34,708 nucleotides of DNA, from the NCBI GenBank assembly GCA_946478775.1, contig CAMLDR010000023.1, positions 1 through 34,708 of the forward strand, written 5' to 3'. The notes below the pieces were generated by a model. The model did not search any database and was not told the DNA's origin. It saw only the letters and a list, made by a program, of their open reading frames with translations. Positions 15,683 to 23,463 of this stretch are shown here, piece by piece. The DNA comes from an uncultured Flavobacteriales bacterium (GTDB lineage Bacteria > Bacteroidota > Bacteroidia > Flavobacteriales > Crocinitomicaceae). A program made the translations under genes and the position numbers. The first letter of the stretch is position 1. The number at the start of each line of letters is the position of its first letter.

Positions 15683-16032
15683 TTCTTAGTAGTTTTCATT
15701 TCATTCTCAAGAACCCAAGTGGACTTAACCACTAACAAATCAGTTGTACCGGCTATTGTGAAGTATTGTGTTCGGTTAATTATTTTAATTCCCATAGCAG
15801 CAGGATCAACCAATTTTGCCTTCGCAAGCGTCACTTCGCCATCCGGGGTCAGATCTTTTCCTTTCGGACTCGCAATGATGTAAGTTCCGTTTTTTGCTGC
15901 ATATGCTTCCATTTCTTTAGAAACTGCCGGCCCTTGTTCAGTGGAAGGCTTGTTTAGATCCTTGGTCAGGCTCTGACCATAAGACAAATTTGCTCCAAGA
16001 AAAACAATTGCGGAGAATATTGTTTTTTTCAT
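15679..16032 (-). CDS. Small secreted protein coupled to the T9SS type B protein
   Basis: This 117-residue protein has a signal peptide (MKKTIFSAIVFLGANLSYGQ). The mature part has no cysteine, membrane segment or catalytic motif that I can see. A central TYIIASPKGKDLTPDGEV and a strand-rich end (QYFTIAGTTDLLVVKSTWVLENEM) suggest a compact alpha/beta fold. I do not recognise a family. Its stop codon overlaps the ATG of the 955-residue T9SS protein by 4 bases (ATGA), which implies one transcript and coupled translation. It may therefore be a partner of that protein, or simply the first gene of the unit. Confidence 0.7.
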   Translation of the reverse strand: MKKTIFSAIVFLGANLSYGQSLTKDLNKPSTEQGPAVSKEMEAYAAKNGTYIIASPKGKDLTPDGEVTLAKAKLVDPAAMGIKIINRTQYFTIAGTTDLLVVKSTWVLENEMKTTKK

Positions 16033-16069
16033 GTTATTGAGTTTGCGATTTAATATGCTAGACTCTTTA

Positions 16070-16091
16070 AGTTAAAAAAGAGTTGCACGAA
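16070..16091. other. Short hairpin between divergent genes
   Basis: ACTCTT at the left pairs with AAGAGT at the right across an AT-rich loop, in the divergent intergenic region between the small secreted gene and transketolase N. It may be a regulatory site or chance; the stem is only about 6 bp. Confidence 0.25.
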
Positions 16092-16139
16092 GGTTTAAAA
16101 GTAGTTAAAAAAAAAAGAAGTGGAAGCAAATATAAACCT

Positions 16140-16147
16140 TAGATTTG
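16140..16147 (+). promoter_or_regulatory. Candidate -7 element for the transketolase-sigma-aminotransferase run (TAGATTTG)
   Basis: This exact TAnnTTTG match ends 21 bases before the transketolase N start codon (16169). No TTG lies at the usual -33 distance, so the assignment rests on the -7 box and position only. Confidence 0.38.
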
Positions 16148-16168
16148 CAATGCCAAATAGGAATAACA

Positions 16169-17011
16169 ATGGAAATTCAACAATTACAAGCAATTGCAAC
16201 ACAGGTACGAAGAGACATCGTTCGTATGGTTTCTGGAGCAAATTCAGGACACCCCGGAGGTTCTTTGGGATGTGCAGATTTCTTAACCGTACTGTACTTT
16301 GAAATGATGAAACACAATCCGGACCACTTTTCTATGGACGGAAAAGAGGAAGACTTGTTTTTCCTTTCTAACGGACACATTTCTCCTGTTTGGTATTCTG
16401 TTTTAGCAAGAGCAGGTTATTTCCCGATTGAAGAATTGAGCACCTTCCGTAAATTGAACGCGCGTCTTCAGGGACATCCAAGCACGGATAAGAAAATCCC
16501 GGGCGTAAGAATGGCTTCCGGTTCATTGGGACAAGGATTGTCAAACGCCATCGGCGCAGCATTGACTAAAAAATTAAACCACGATAACCGCACGGTTTAT
16601 ACCCTGCACGGTGACGGTGAATTGCAGGAAGGACAAATTTGGGAAGCCGCAATGTACGCTGCAGCAAATAAGGTCGATAATTTAATTGCGACAATCGATT
16701 ATAACGGCCGTCAAATCGACGGAGATGTGGACGACGTACTTTCTTTGGGAGACCTCAATGGAAAATGGCAGGCTTTTGGATGGGAAGTTTTGGAAATGGA
16801 TGGTCACAACTATTCGGAACTGATCGCAACACTCAATAAAGCCAAAAGCATGACCGGGAACGGAAAACCAATTATCATTATAATGAAAACTGAAATGGGT
16901 CAGGGTGTTGATTACATGGTAGGTTCTCATAAATGGCATGGTGTAGCTCCGAACCTGGAACAATTACAGGAAGCTTTAATCCAACTCGAAGAAACTTTAG
17001 GAGATTATTAA
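16169..17011 (+). CDS. Transketolase N-terminal (ThDP pyrophosphate-binding) subunit
   Basis: These 280 residues are the first half of a split transketolase, which moves two-carbon ketol units in the pentose phosphate pathway. It carries the diphosphate/metal-binding module: GHPGG (27-31), SGSLGQGLSNAIGAAL (117-132) and the ThDP motif GDGELQEGQ (148-156) ending in DYNGRQIDG (177-185). It should pair with the second half at 18372-19325. ATG 16169 is chosen because the eight extra codons possible from a TTG at 16145 are not family-like and would overlap the promoter box. The stop overlaps the next gene's ATG by one base (TAATG), so the vWA gene is translationally coupled. Confidence 0.93.
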   Translation: MEIQQLQAIATQVRRDIVRMVSGANSGHPGGSLGCADFLTVLYFEMMKHNPDHFSMDGKEEDLFFLSNGHISPVWYSVLARAGYFPIEELSTFRKLNARLQGHPSTDKKIPGVRMASGSLGQGLSNAIGAALTKKLNHDNRTVYTLHGDGELQEGQIWEAAMYAAANKVDNLIATIDYNGRQIDGDVDDVLSLGDLNGKWQAFGWEVLEMDGHNYSELIATLNKAKSMTGNGKPIIIIMKTEMGQGVDYMVGSHKWHGVAPNLEQLQEALIQLEETLGDY

Positions 17012-18369
17012 TGAAATACTTCGCCGTCATTTGTTGTTTGTTTTTTTTGAGCTTTTCGAAAGCTCAGGGACAACAACTGACCCGTATTTTATTTATCCTC
17101 GATGCTTCCAATTCAATGAATGCCAAATGGGATGCATCACAAACACGAATTGATGCGGCAAAAGAATTGCTGATTAAAACCGTCGACAGTTTAAACGGAT
17201 CTGCAAATCTCCAGATAGCACTTCGTGTATACGGCCATCAATCCCCTATCACGGCAACTTACCAAGATTGCAACGATACCAAACTGGAAGTTCCCTTCGG
17301 ACCCGACAATTATACCAGGGTTCGAAATAAGATTAAGACCATCCTTGCGAAAGGAACAACACCTATTGCCAGGTCGTTGGAAGCTGCTGCTGCCGATTTT
17401 CCGGATACCAACGCACGGAATATCATTATCTTAATAACTGACGGATTGGAAGCCTGTGACAACGATCCTTGTGTCATTGCTAAAAAGCTGCACGACAAAG
17501 GAGTGAAAGTGACTCCCTTCGTTATTGGTTTGGGGCTGGATATCTCTTATCTCGATCAATTCAAATGCATCGGAAGCTATATGGAAGCCGAAACAAAAGA
17601 AGCTTTCAGGAATGTTTTGAAGGCGGTTGTTTCAAAAGCGGTAATCAATACAACCGTACAGATCAATCTCAATAACATCCACAAAGTACCGAATGAAACG
17701 GATGTTACCATGTTCCTTTATAAAGCCGGTACCAAAGAATTGATGTATACTTTTGTTCACACGCTGGATCGCCAGGGAAATCCCGACACATTGACCATGG
17801 ACCCTTCCTTTAAGTACGACCTGCTAGTAAACACCATTCCGAAAGTCTATAAGAATAACATTTCCATTATTAAGAATATGCACAATGTAATTCCGGTTGA
17901 CTGTCCGCAAGGATTCATCAAGCTGCGTTTTACAAATGCCACAAGCCCTTATCAAGTTGTTTCAAGGGTCTATAAAAAAACAGATCAACTAACCCTGAAC
18001 ACCCAGCTGGTTGGTTCTACGGACAAATACATCGTAGGAGATTATGAAGTGGAAATCCTCACTCTTCCGCGCATTTATCACACGGTGAAAGTCACTCAAA
18101 GCGGAACGGAAACAATTGATCTTCCTGCCCCGGGACAGCTGACTTACAGCGCATCAAAAATGGTCGCTGCTCAAATCTTCGTGGAGAATGACAATGGCAC
18201 AGTTGATTGGGTGTGCAACCTGGATCAGGTAAACTTAAAAGGTCTGATTTACCTGCAACCGGGAAATTACCGCATGGTATACAGGCTAAGGCAATTGAGA
18301 TCAACAACCTACACCGTAGAAAAGAAATTTAAAATACAATCCAATAAAACAACTTCGATTAATTTATAA
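17011..18369 (+). CDS. Secreted von Willebrand factor A domain protein, between the two transketolase halves
   Basis: This 452-residue protein has a signal peptide (about 1-20, ending SKAQG) and a vWA domain at about 24-215. The MIDAS metal site is complete: D31-A-S33-N-S35, T116/T117 in GTTPIA, and D144 in ITDGLEACD. The remaining 240 residues form beta-rich repeats ([50 protein letters not shown]) that look like carboxypeptidase-regulatory or Ig-like modules. No T9SS tail or lipobox is seen, so a periplasmic protein is most likely. ATG 17011 is preferred over an upstream start at 16933, which would place 26 non-signal residues before the signal peptide. It is followed 2 bases later by transketolase C. 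Its job next to a cytoplasmic enzyme is unclear. Confidence 0.85.
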   Translation: MKYFAVICCLFFLSFSKAQGQQLTRILFILDASNSMNAKWDASQTRIDAAKELLIKTVDSLNGSANLQIALRVYGHQSPITATYQDCNDTKLEVPFGPDNYTRVRNKIKTILAKGTTPIARSLEAAAADFPDTNARNIIILITDGLEACDNDPCVIAKKLHDKGVKVTPFVIGLGLDISYLDQFKCIGSYMEAETKEAFRNVLKAVVSKAVINTTVQINLNNIHKVPNETDVTMFLYKAGTKELMYTFVHTLDRQGNPDTLTMDPSFKYDLLVNTIPKVYKNNISIIKNMHNVIPVDCPQGFIKLRFTNATSPYQVVSRVYKKTDQLTLNTQLVGSTDKYIVGDYEVEILTLPRIYHTVKVTQSGTETIDLPAPGQLTYSASKMVAAQIFVENDNGTVDWVCNLDQVNLKGLIYLQPGNYRMVYRLRQLRSTTYTVEKKFKIQSNKTTSINL

Positions 18370-18371
18370 CA

Positions 18372-19325
18372 ATGAAGCAATTTGAAATTTTAGGAAAGAA
18401 AGATACCAGATCTGGTTTTGGTGAAGGTTTATTAGAAATCGGACGTCTTAACCCGGATGTAGTTGCATTGTGTGCAGATCTAACCGGATCTCTTAAAATG
18501 GACGCATTCCTGAAAGAATTTCCTGATCGTTTTTTCCAGGCAGGAATTGCTGAAGCGAACATGATCGGAATGGCTGCAGGTATGACCATTGGTGGAAAAA
18601 TCCCTTACACGGGAACTTTTGCTAATTTCTCCACCGGGCGCGTTTACGATCAAATCCGCCAGTCAGTAGCTTACTCACAAAAGAATGTAAAGATTTGTGC
18701 TTCGCATGCCGGATTAACTTTAGGAGAAGATGGTGCAACTCACCAGATCCTAGAAGATATCGGGATGATGCGAATGCTGCCTCATATGACTGTTATCGTT
18801 CCTGCAGATTTCAATCAGACAAAACAGGCAACCATGGCAATTGCAGATCATAAAGGACCGGTTTACCTGCGTTTCGGAAGACCTGTTGTTCCTATTTTTG
18901 TTCAGCCGGATGCGAAATTCACTATCGGTAAAGCAGATTTGTTGATCGAAGGAACTGATGTTACCATCATTGCTTGCGGGCATTTGGTGTGGAAATCAAT
19001 CGAAGCGGCACAGCAATTGGCTGAGCAGGGAATCAGTGCAGAAGTAATAAATATGCACACGATTAAACCTTTGGATGAAAAAGCAATCCTAGACTCAATT
19101 AACAAAACAAAGTGTGTTGTTACTGCAGAAGAGCACATGTTGAATGGAGGTTTAGGTGATGCCGTTGCACAAGTACTTGCACGGCATTTGCCAACCCCAC
19201 AGGAATATGTTGGAGTAAATGATACATTCGGAGAATCCGGAACACCTGACGAACTCATGGTGAAATACGGTTTGGATACTCCGAACATTGTTGAAGCAGC
19301 TAAAAAAGTCTTAAAACGCAAATAA
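18372..19325 (+). CDS. Transketolase C-terminal (pyrimidine-binding) subunit
   Basis: These 317 residues are the second half of the split transketolase, with the pyrimidine-binding and C-terminal domains. The conserved glutamate that activates ThDP is E61 in [16 protein letters not shown]; other landmarks are [17 protein letters not shown] (about residues 102-118), YLRFGRP and, in the last domain, [13 protein letters not shown] with a typical LGDAVAQVL near the end. It begins 2 bases after the vWA stop and ends 4 bases before the sigma factor ATG, so it is embedded in one transcription unit. With the N-terminal subunit all required active-site segments are present, so the split enzyme should be functional. 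Confidence 0.93.
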   Translation: MKQFEILGKKDTRSGFGEGLLEIGRLNPDVVALCADLTGSLKMDAFLKEFPDRFFQAGIAEANMIGMAAGMTIGGKIPYTGTFANFSTGRVYDQIRQSVAYSQKNVKICASHAGLTLGEDGATHQILEDIGMMRMLPHMTVIVPADFNQTKQATMAIADHKGPVYLRFGRPVVPIFVQPDAKFTIGKADLLIEGTDVTIIACGHLVWKSIEAAQQLAEQGISAEVINMHTIKPLDEKAILDSINKTKCVVTAEEHMLNGGLGDAVAQVLARHLPTPQEYVGVNDTFGESGTPDELMVKYGLDTPNIVEAAKKVLKRK

Positions 19326-19329
19326 AAAT

Positions 19330-19893
19330 ATGAGTCAAATTCCCGATGAAAATACTATCATTTCTTATTTTCATCGGGACGATGATTTGGCCTATAAAGC
19401 ATTCACTTGGATCGTCGATCTTCACAGTAAAAGGCTTTACTCCACCATTCGCCGCTGGATAAACAATCACGAATTAACCAACGATATTCTCCAGGAAGTC
19501 CTCATTAAAGTTTGGAACAACCGCAAACAATTTCAGGGAAACAGCGCTTTGTTCTCCTGGATGTACCGCATTGCTTATAATGAAACCATTCATTTCCTGA
19601 AAAAAGAGAACCGCCACAAAAGCCTCGATATTACGGAGCCGATCGTATCCTTTTCCCATCAATCAGAACATTACGGTAAGTTGACCTCGGAAGAAATCTC
19701 CGGATTGCTGTTTCAGGCCATCGAAACATTACCGGAAAAACAACGCCTGGTTTTTGAATACAAATACTTTGAGGATTTGAAATACGAAGAAATTGCCAAA
19801 TTAACAGGAGGATCAGTCGGCGGGCTGAAAGCAAACTATTTCCATGCCGTAGGAAAAATTGAAGCGTTTTTAAAGGAGAAATTAAACCATTGA
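19330..19893 (+). CDS. ECF-type RNA polymerase sigma factor
   Basis: This 187-residue sigma-70 family protein has only regions 2 and 4. Region 2 spans about 25-95 (LYSTIRRWINNHELTNDILQEVLIKVWNNRKQFQGNSALFSWMYRIAYNETIHFLKK). Region 4 spans about 125-180 (LFQAIETLPEKQRLVFEYKYFEDLKYEEIAKLTGGSVGGLKANYFHAVGKI), the helix-turn-helix that reads the -35 DNA. It is followed by a probable membrane anti-sigma gene and a Spy-like sensor, a triad common in Bacteroidota. It starts 4 bases after transketolase C, so its expression appears tied to that operon. The target promoters cannot be deduced; no duplicated ECF promoter motif is evident in the window. Confidence 0.92.
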   Translation: MSQIPDENTIISYFHRDDDLAYKAFTWIVDLHSKRLYSTIRRWINNHELTNDILQEVLIKVWNNRKQFQGNSALFSWMYRIAYNETIHFLKKENRHKSLDITEPIVSFSHQSEHYGKLTSEEISGLLFQAIETLPEKQRLVFEYKYFEDLKYEEIAKLTGGSVGGLKANYFHAVGKIEAFLKEKLNH

Positions 19894-19915
19894 ACAAACG
19901 AGTAATCATAGAGTT

Positions 19916-20440
19916 ATGAACCAGGAAAACAAATACATTATTGATGAACTAGAGCACGTTTCGATTCCTTTGCCTTCAGATTCGTATTTTGAAGAATTGA
20001 AAAAGAATGTGCTCCGGGAGATCCAAATGGACGGTTCGAAAAAGAATACGGAAACCCGAATGATTCCCATTTACAAGCGCTAGTATGTTTGGGGATCCGC
20101 TGCAGCAATTCTTGCGTTCCTGCTCCTTTTTCCCTGGAACAATCCCCAGTCACCAACGACTTCAGAACCAGTCAATTTATCTTCGGTAAGCAACGAAGAA
20201 ATTTACGATTACCTGGATCAAAACATCGAAGACCTGGACGCTGAAACCATTGCACATCATTTAAACAATGACGCCGTGACAGCTTCTTTGGAAACCGAAA
20301 AAACAAATTCGGAAAATCCGAAAACTGAAACATTCACATCAAAGTCTCCTTTATTGGAAGATGTGAAAGACGAAGAAATTTTGGATTACCTGAAAGACGA
20401 GTCCGGTGAATTGGACGAATATTTACTCATCGAAAGTTAA
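19916..20440 (+). pseudogene. Probable anti-sigma/short membrane protein gene interrupted by in-frame TAG
   Basis: ATG 19916 opens 55 codons (ending RMIPIYKR) and then meets TAG at 20081-20083. The same frame continues for 118 codons to TAA at 20438-20440. Before the stop the product has VSIPLPSDSYFEELKKNVLREIQ, a motif of short proteins that follow ECF sigma genes in Bacteroidota. Right after it comes a membrane helix (YVWGSAAAILAFLLLFPW), then an acidic tail with two similar units (EEIYDYLDQNIEDLD and EEILDYLKDESGELDEYLL). The frame is otherwise intact and codon use is normal, so one base change (for example TGG, CAG or AAG to TAG) would explain it. TAG ends at least four other genes here, so recoding is unlikely. 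Sequencing error, a real nonsense mutation or readthrough remain possible. An ATG at 20085 is out of frame. Confidence 0.8.
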
Positions 20441-20450
20441 ATTAGAAAAC

Positions 20451-20945
20451 ATGAAAACAATACAAAAAATAGCCTGGATCATCCTTCCGATCCTCATCAC
20501 AACAGCAAATACCTTTGCTCAGGGACCGGGAGATGATAACGAGAAAGACGACAAAATCGAAGCGCTGAAAGTGGGTTTTATTACCAAAGAATTGAGCCTT
20601 ACTTCAACAGAAGCAGAAAAGTTTTGGCCCGTTTACAATGAAATGGATGCCAAAATGAAGGAAATCCGTCAAAACTGCCGAAAGATCAACAAAGAATTAA
20701 AAGAATCGGAAGAAAAAATTTCCAATGACGATGCGAAGAAAAAGTTGAATACACTTTTCGAGTACGAGCAGAAAGAACTGGACCTGAAAAAAGAGTACAG
20801 CGAAAAATTTATTAAGATCATTGGCGAAAAAAGAACCTTAAAACTCTTAAGTTTGGAGCATGAATTCAGACGGGTCCTCCTCGAACGATTGAAAGATCGG
20901 AGAGACGGAGATCCGCACGACAGAAAGCCGCATGGAAAACCGTAA
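20451..20945 (+). CDS. Spy/CpxP-like periplasmic sensor of the ECF system
   Basis: This 164-residue protein has a signal peptide (about 1-24, ANTFAQ-G) and an almost wholly helical, charged body with the LTxTEAEKFWPVYNEMDAKM motif at about 48-67. Proteins of this type are annotated in Flavobacteria as sensors of ECF-type sigma factors and resemble the Spy/CpxP chaperone-sensors of the periplasm. The C-terminus is basic and His-rich (HDRKPHGKP). It lies 10 bases after the broken membrane protein gene, completing the triad. ATG 20451 is chosen over a GTG at 20406, which lies inside the upstream frame and would hide the signal peptide. Its 3' end overlaps the aminotransferase start by 14 bases. 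Confidence 0.85.
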   Translation: MKTIQKIAWIILPILITTANTFAQGPGDDNEKDDKIEALKVGFITKELSLTSTEAEKFWPVYNEMDAKMKEIRQNCRKINKELKESEEKISNDDAKKKLNTLFEYEQKELDLKKEYSEKFIKIIGEKRTLKLLSLEHEFRRVLLERLKDRRDGDPHDRKPHGKP

Positions 20946-22128
20946 AGAAGATTTTTTAAAACATTTAGGACAAACAAATCCCTTCCCCTATTTAATTGAT
21001 GTTGAATCGGCGGAAGGGATTTTCATTTACGATAAATCCGGGAAACGCTACACCGATATGATTTCCGGTGTTTCCGTTACCAACATTGGGAATCGCCATC
21101 CCCAGGTCATTAAACGCATCCGGGAACAATTGGATAAATACCTGCACGTGATGGTTTACGGCGAGTTCATCCAGGACGCCTCCCTTGAAATGGTCCGTAT
21201 TCTTCGCAGGTTCCTTCCAAAAGAATTAGACTGCGTGTACCCGGTAAATTCCGGAACAGAAGCCAATGAAGCTGCATTAAAACTGGTGAAACGCGTCACA
21301 GGCCGAACACAATTAATTGCTTTCAAAGGTTCCTATCATGGAAACACGCACGGCTCGCTGAGCGTTTCTGCAAACGAAATCAAAAAAACTCCCTTCCGCC
21401 CGCTCTTGCCGGATGTGGATTTCATTCGATTGAATGAATTGGAAGATTTACAACGCATCACCACCCGGACAGCCGGAGTCATTCTCGAAACCGTTCAGGG
21501 GGATGCCGGAGTACGCAAAGCATCCGCTGAATTTTTAAAAGCACTGCGCAAACGCTGCGATGAAGTAGGAGCACTCCTGATTTTCGATGAAATCCAATGC
21601 GGCATGGGAAGAACAGGAAAAATGTTCGCATTCGAGCATAGCGGAGTTATCCCGGATGTTTTGACCTTAGGAAAAGCACTGGGCGGCGGTTTACCGATCG
21701 GCGCTTTCATTTCGAAATACGCCTATATGAACCAGCTGAGTCATTCCCCCATGCTCGGACACATCACCACCTTCGGTGGGAATCCGGTAATCAATGCAGC
21801 TGCCTGGGGCACACTGGAAGTTTTTGAAAATGAAATCAATTTTGAAGAGGTTGAACGACTTGGCGCACTTCTGGAAAGTTACCTGCAGCAGATTGATGAG
21901 ATCTTCGAGATCCGCAGAGAAGGAATGATGTTTGCCTGCGATATGGAAAGCGACGAGCGGGTGGCAAAAGTCGTGGAACGCTTATTGGAACTCGGAGTAA
22001 TCAGCTTTTGGTTCCTCTCCCACCCTTACAGTTTCCGGCTTTCTCCGCCGCTAAACATCACCGAAGAACAAATCCGCGAAGTCGGAAAATTGATTCAGCA
22101 AGCAGTCGTAGAAACAAAACAACAATAA
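20932..22128 (+). CDS. Class-III PLP aminotransferase (ornithine/acetylornithine-type family)
   Basis: This is a 398-residue fold-type I, class-III aminotransferase. Visible are NSGTEANEAALKL (106-118, phosphate-cup region), SYHGNTHGSLS (134-144), the cofactor Asp in LIFDEIQCGMGRTGK (D219) and the Schiff-base lysine K248 in VLTLGKALGGGLPIGAF. This subfamily uses acetylornithine, ornithine, 4-aminobutyrate or similar amino donors; no Arg-synthesis genes are nearby to settle which, so I do not assign argD. Length is normal. The start overlaps the sensor gene by 14 bases, placing it last in the plus-strand run that begins at 16169, just ahead of the palindromic terminator. Confidence 0.88.
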   Translation: MENRKEDFLKHLGQTNPFPYLIDVESAEGIFIYDKSGKRYTDMISGVSVTNIGNRHPQVIKRIREQLDKYLHVMVYGEFIQDASLEMVRILRRFLPKELDCVYPVNSGTEANEAALKLVKRVTGRTQLIAFKGSYHGNTHGSLSVSANEIKKTPFRPLLPDVDFIRLNELEDLQRITTRTAGVILETVQGDAGVRKASAEFLKALRKRCDEVGALLIFDEIQCGMGRTGKMFAFEHSGVIPDVLTLGKALGGGLPIGAFISKYAYMNQLSHSPMLGHITTFGGNPVINAAAWGTLEVFENEINFEEVERLGALLESYLQQIDEIFEIRREGMMFACDMESDERVAKVVERLLELGVISFWFLSHPYSFRLSPPLNITEEQIREVGKLIQQAVVETKQQ

Positions 22129-22130
22129 AA

Positions 22131-22160
22131 AGTAGGGGCGAAAAATTTTTCGCCCCTACT
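22131..22160 (+). terminator. Perfect 30-base palindromic terminator
   Basis: AGTAGGGGCG (22131-22140), AAAAATTTTT, CGCCCCTACT (22151-22160) is fully self-complementary and flanked by AAAA on the left and TT on the right. It starts 2 bases past the aminotransferase stop. Being palindromic it works as a hairpin on either strand; here it ends the 16169-22128 run. Confidence 0.8.
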
Positions 22161-22235
22161 TTGTCTGCCTTGAATTATTTTAACCGGGACAAACGATTTT
22201 CCTAATTTCTGCGTTAGACCAACAAACACTTTACC

Positions 22236-23396
22236 ATGAAAAGGATTTTCATCCTCTTTTTATTGCTTAATCTCAACCTTCATGCCCAAAACTGGTCTTC
22301 CGTCAGTTCCGTTCCAACGGCCGGAAGAGACGACGGAGTTTGCTTCTCAATCGACGGATTCGGCTACATTGTCACAGGCTATTTAGGAAGTTTCAATGAA
22401 AGCAGTAAATTATTCCAGTACGATCCGAATACCAATTCATGGAACGAAAAAGCTGCTTTCCCCGGAATTGCACGCCAATATTCCACCGTTTTCACATTAA
22501 AGAACAAAGCCTACCTGGTTGGCGGCTATTCAGAAACAAATCAGGCCTTAAAAGACGTTTGGGAATACAACGAATTTACCAATAACTGGAAACAACTGAA
22601 TGATTTCCCCGGATTGGCGCGCTGGCACGCAACTTCACTGCAAATAAGGGATGTGGCTTATTTGGGAATGGGAACAACAGCCGATTCCACCCTGGCAGAT
22701 TTCTGGAAATACAATGCAGATCTGGATTCCTGGACAAGGCTCACCGATTATCCGGGAGGACCAAACAGAAGCGTGCTCGGATTTCAGTTATTGAACGAGG
22801 GAATTTTCGGCGAAGGCTTTGACATCAACCCCATCAGCTATTCGGCATCGTGGTTTTCGTATAACCCTGGAACGGGAATATGGACCCCAATTCCTCCCCT
22901 TCCTTCCGGAATGCGCTCTTATGGTACAGCCATCAGCAACGGTTTCAATGCCTTGGTTTGCGGTGGAATGGACGAGAACAGCGTTTTCCACAACGATTGT
23001 TACTTCCTTGATCATACCAAAACCTGGAAAGGGACTAATCCACTTCCCGTAACCGGTTTAAAAGGCGCAAAAGGCTTCACACTGAACGGCCAGTTTTATT
23101 TGGGAACAGGCTTAAAAGACAACTTCACACGCACTTCCGATTTTTACAAAATGGAGTTGCCGGTAGCAACCATACCGGAATCCATCCTGTTTCCCAATCC
23201 CAGTAAAGACTATTTCAACCTGATCTCGGAACCCCACGCAAAAGTTTCCGTGTTCTCCGTTGGCGGTCAGCTTATTCAAACCTTAAAAACAAACGACGCC
23301 GGTTTCCTGGAGATCAAACAACTACCGATAGGCTTGTATGTTTGCCTGATTGAAGGAAAAAACACCTCTGAAGTGATCAAAATTGCCAAAATATAG
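22236..23396 (+). CDS. Secreted kelch-repeat protein with T9SS type A sorting domain
   Basis: This 386-residue protein has a signal peptide (about 1-18, NLHAQ). About 290 residues of kelch-type beta-propeller follow, with repeating modules such as AYLVGGYSETNQALKDVWEYNEFTNNWKQL, VAYLGMGTTADSTLADFWKYNADLDSWTRL and ALVCGGMDENSVFHNDCYFLDHTKTW. The last 75 or so residues are a T9SS type A signal (LFPNPSKDYFNLISE ... VSVFSVGGQLIQTLKTNDAGFLEIKQLPIGLYVCLIEG). It would be secreted through type IX and attached to the cell surface or released. Ligand unknown. The gene stands alone after the palindromic terminator. Confidence 0.9.
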   Translation: MKRIFILFLLLNLNLHAQNWSSVSSVPTAGRDDGVCFSIDGFGYIVTGYLGSFNESSKLFQYDPNTNSWNEKAAFPGIARQYSTVFTLKNKAYLVGGYSETNQALKDVWEYNEFTNNWKQLNDFPGLARWHATSLQIRDVAYLGMGTTADSTLADFWKYNADLDSWTRLTDYPGGPNRSVLGFQLLNEGIFGEGFDINPISYSASWFSYNPGTGIWTPIPPLPSGMRSYGTAISNGFNALVCGGMDENSVFHNDCYFLDHTKTWKGTNPLPVTGLKGAKGFTLNGQFYLGTGLKDNFTRTSDFYKMELPVATIPESILFPNPSKDYFNLISEPHAKVSVFSVGGQLIQTLKTNDAGFLEIKQLPIGLYVCLIEGKNTSEVIKIAKI

Positions 23397-23430
23397 TAAT
23401 TCATAATTAGGAATTCGTAATTCGTAATTA
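23397..23430. repeat. AATTCGTAATTCG-type intergenic repeat, copy 4
   Basis: TAATTCATAATTAGGAATTC and the following GTAATTCGTAATTA fill the gap between the kelch gene and the FUSC gene, immediately before the TATCTTTG box at 23438. Confidence 0.6.
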
Positions 23431-23437
23431 TAGTAGC

Positions 23438-23445
23438 TATCTTTG
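23438..23445 (+). promoter_or_regulatory. Candidate -7 element for the FUSC gene (TATCTTTG)
   Basis: This exact TAnnTTTG match ends 18 bases before the ATG at 23464, leaving a leader of roughly 10 bases. It directly follows the AATTCGTAATT repeat. No TTG at ideal -33 spacing is visible. Confidence 0.45.
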
Positions 23446-23463
23446 TTAAGAAATTCACTTCCT

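Noticed and set aside
16933..17010. Upstream start of the vWA gene inside transketolase N
   Set aside because: It would put 26 polar residues before a normal signal peptide; the ATG at 17011 with TAATG coupling is better.
20081..20083. TAG as a recoded sense codon (pyrrolysine or code reassignment)
   Set aside because: At least four other genes in the window end properly at TAG and no recoding machinery is seen; mutation, error or occasional readthrough is simpler.
20932..22128. Naming the aminotransferase argD
   Set aside because: Class-III motifs are shared by several enzymes and no arginine genes are nearby.
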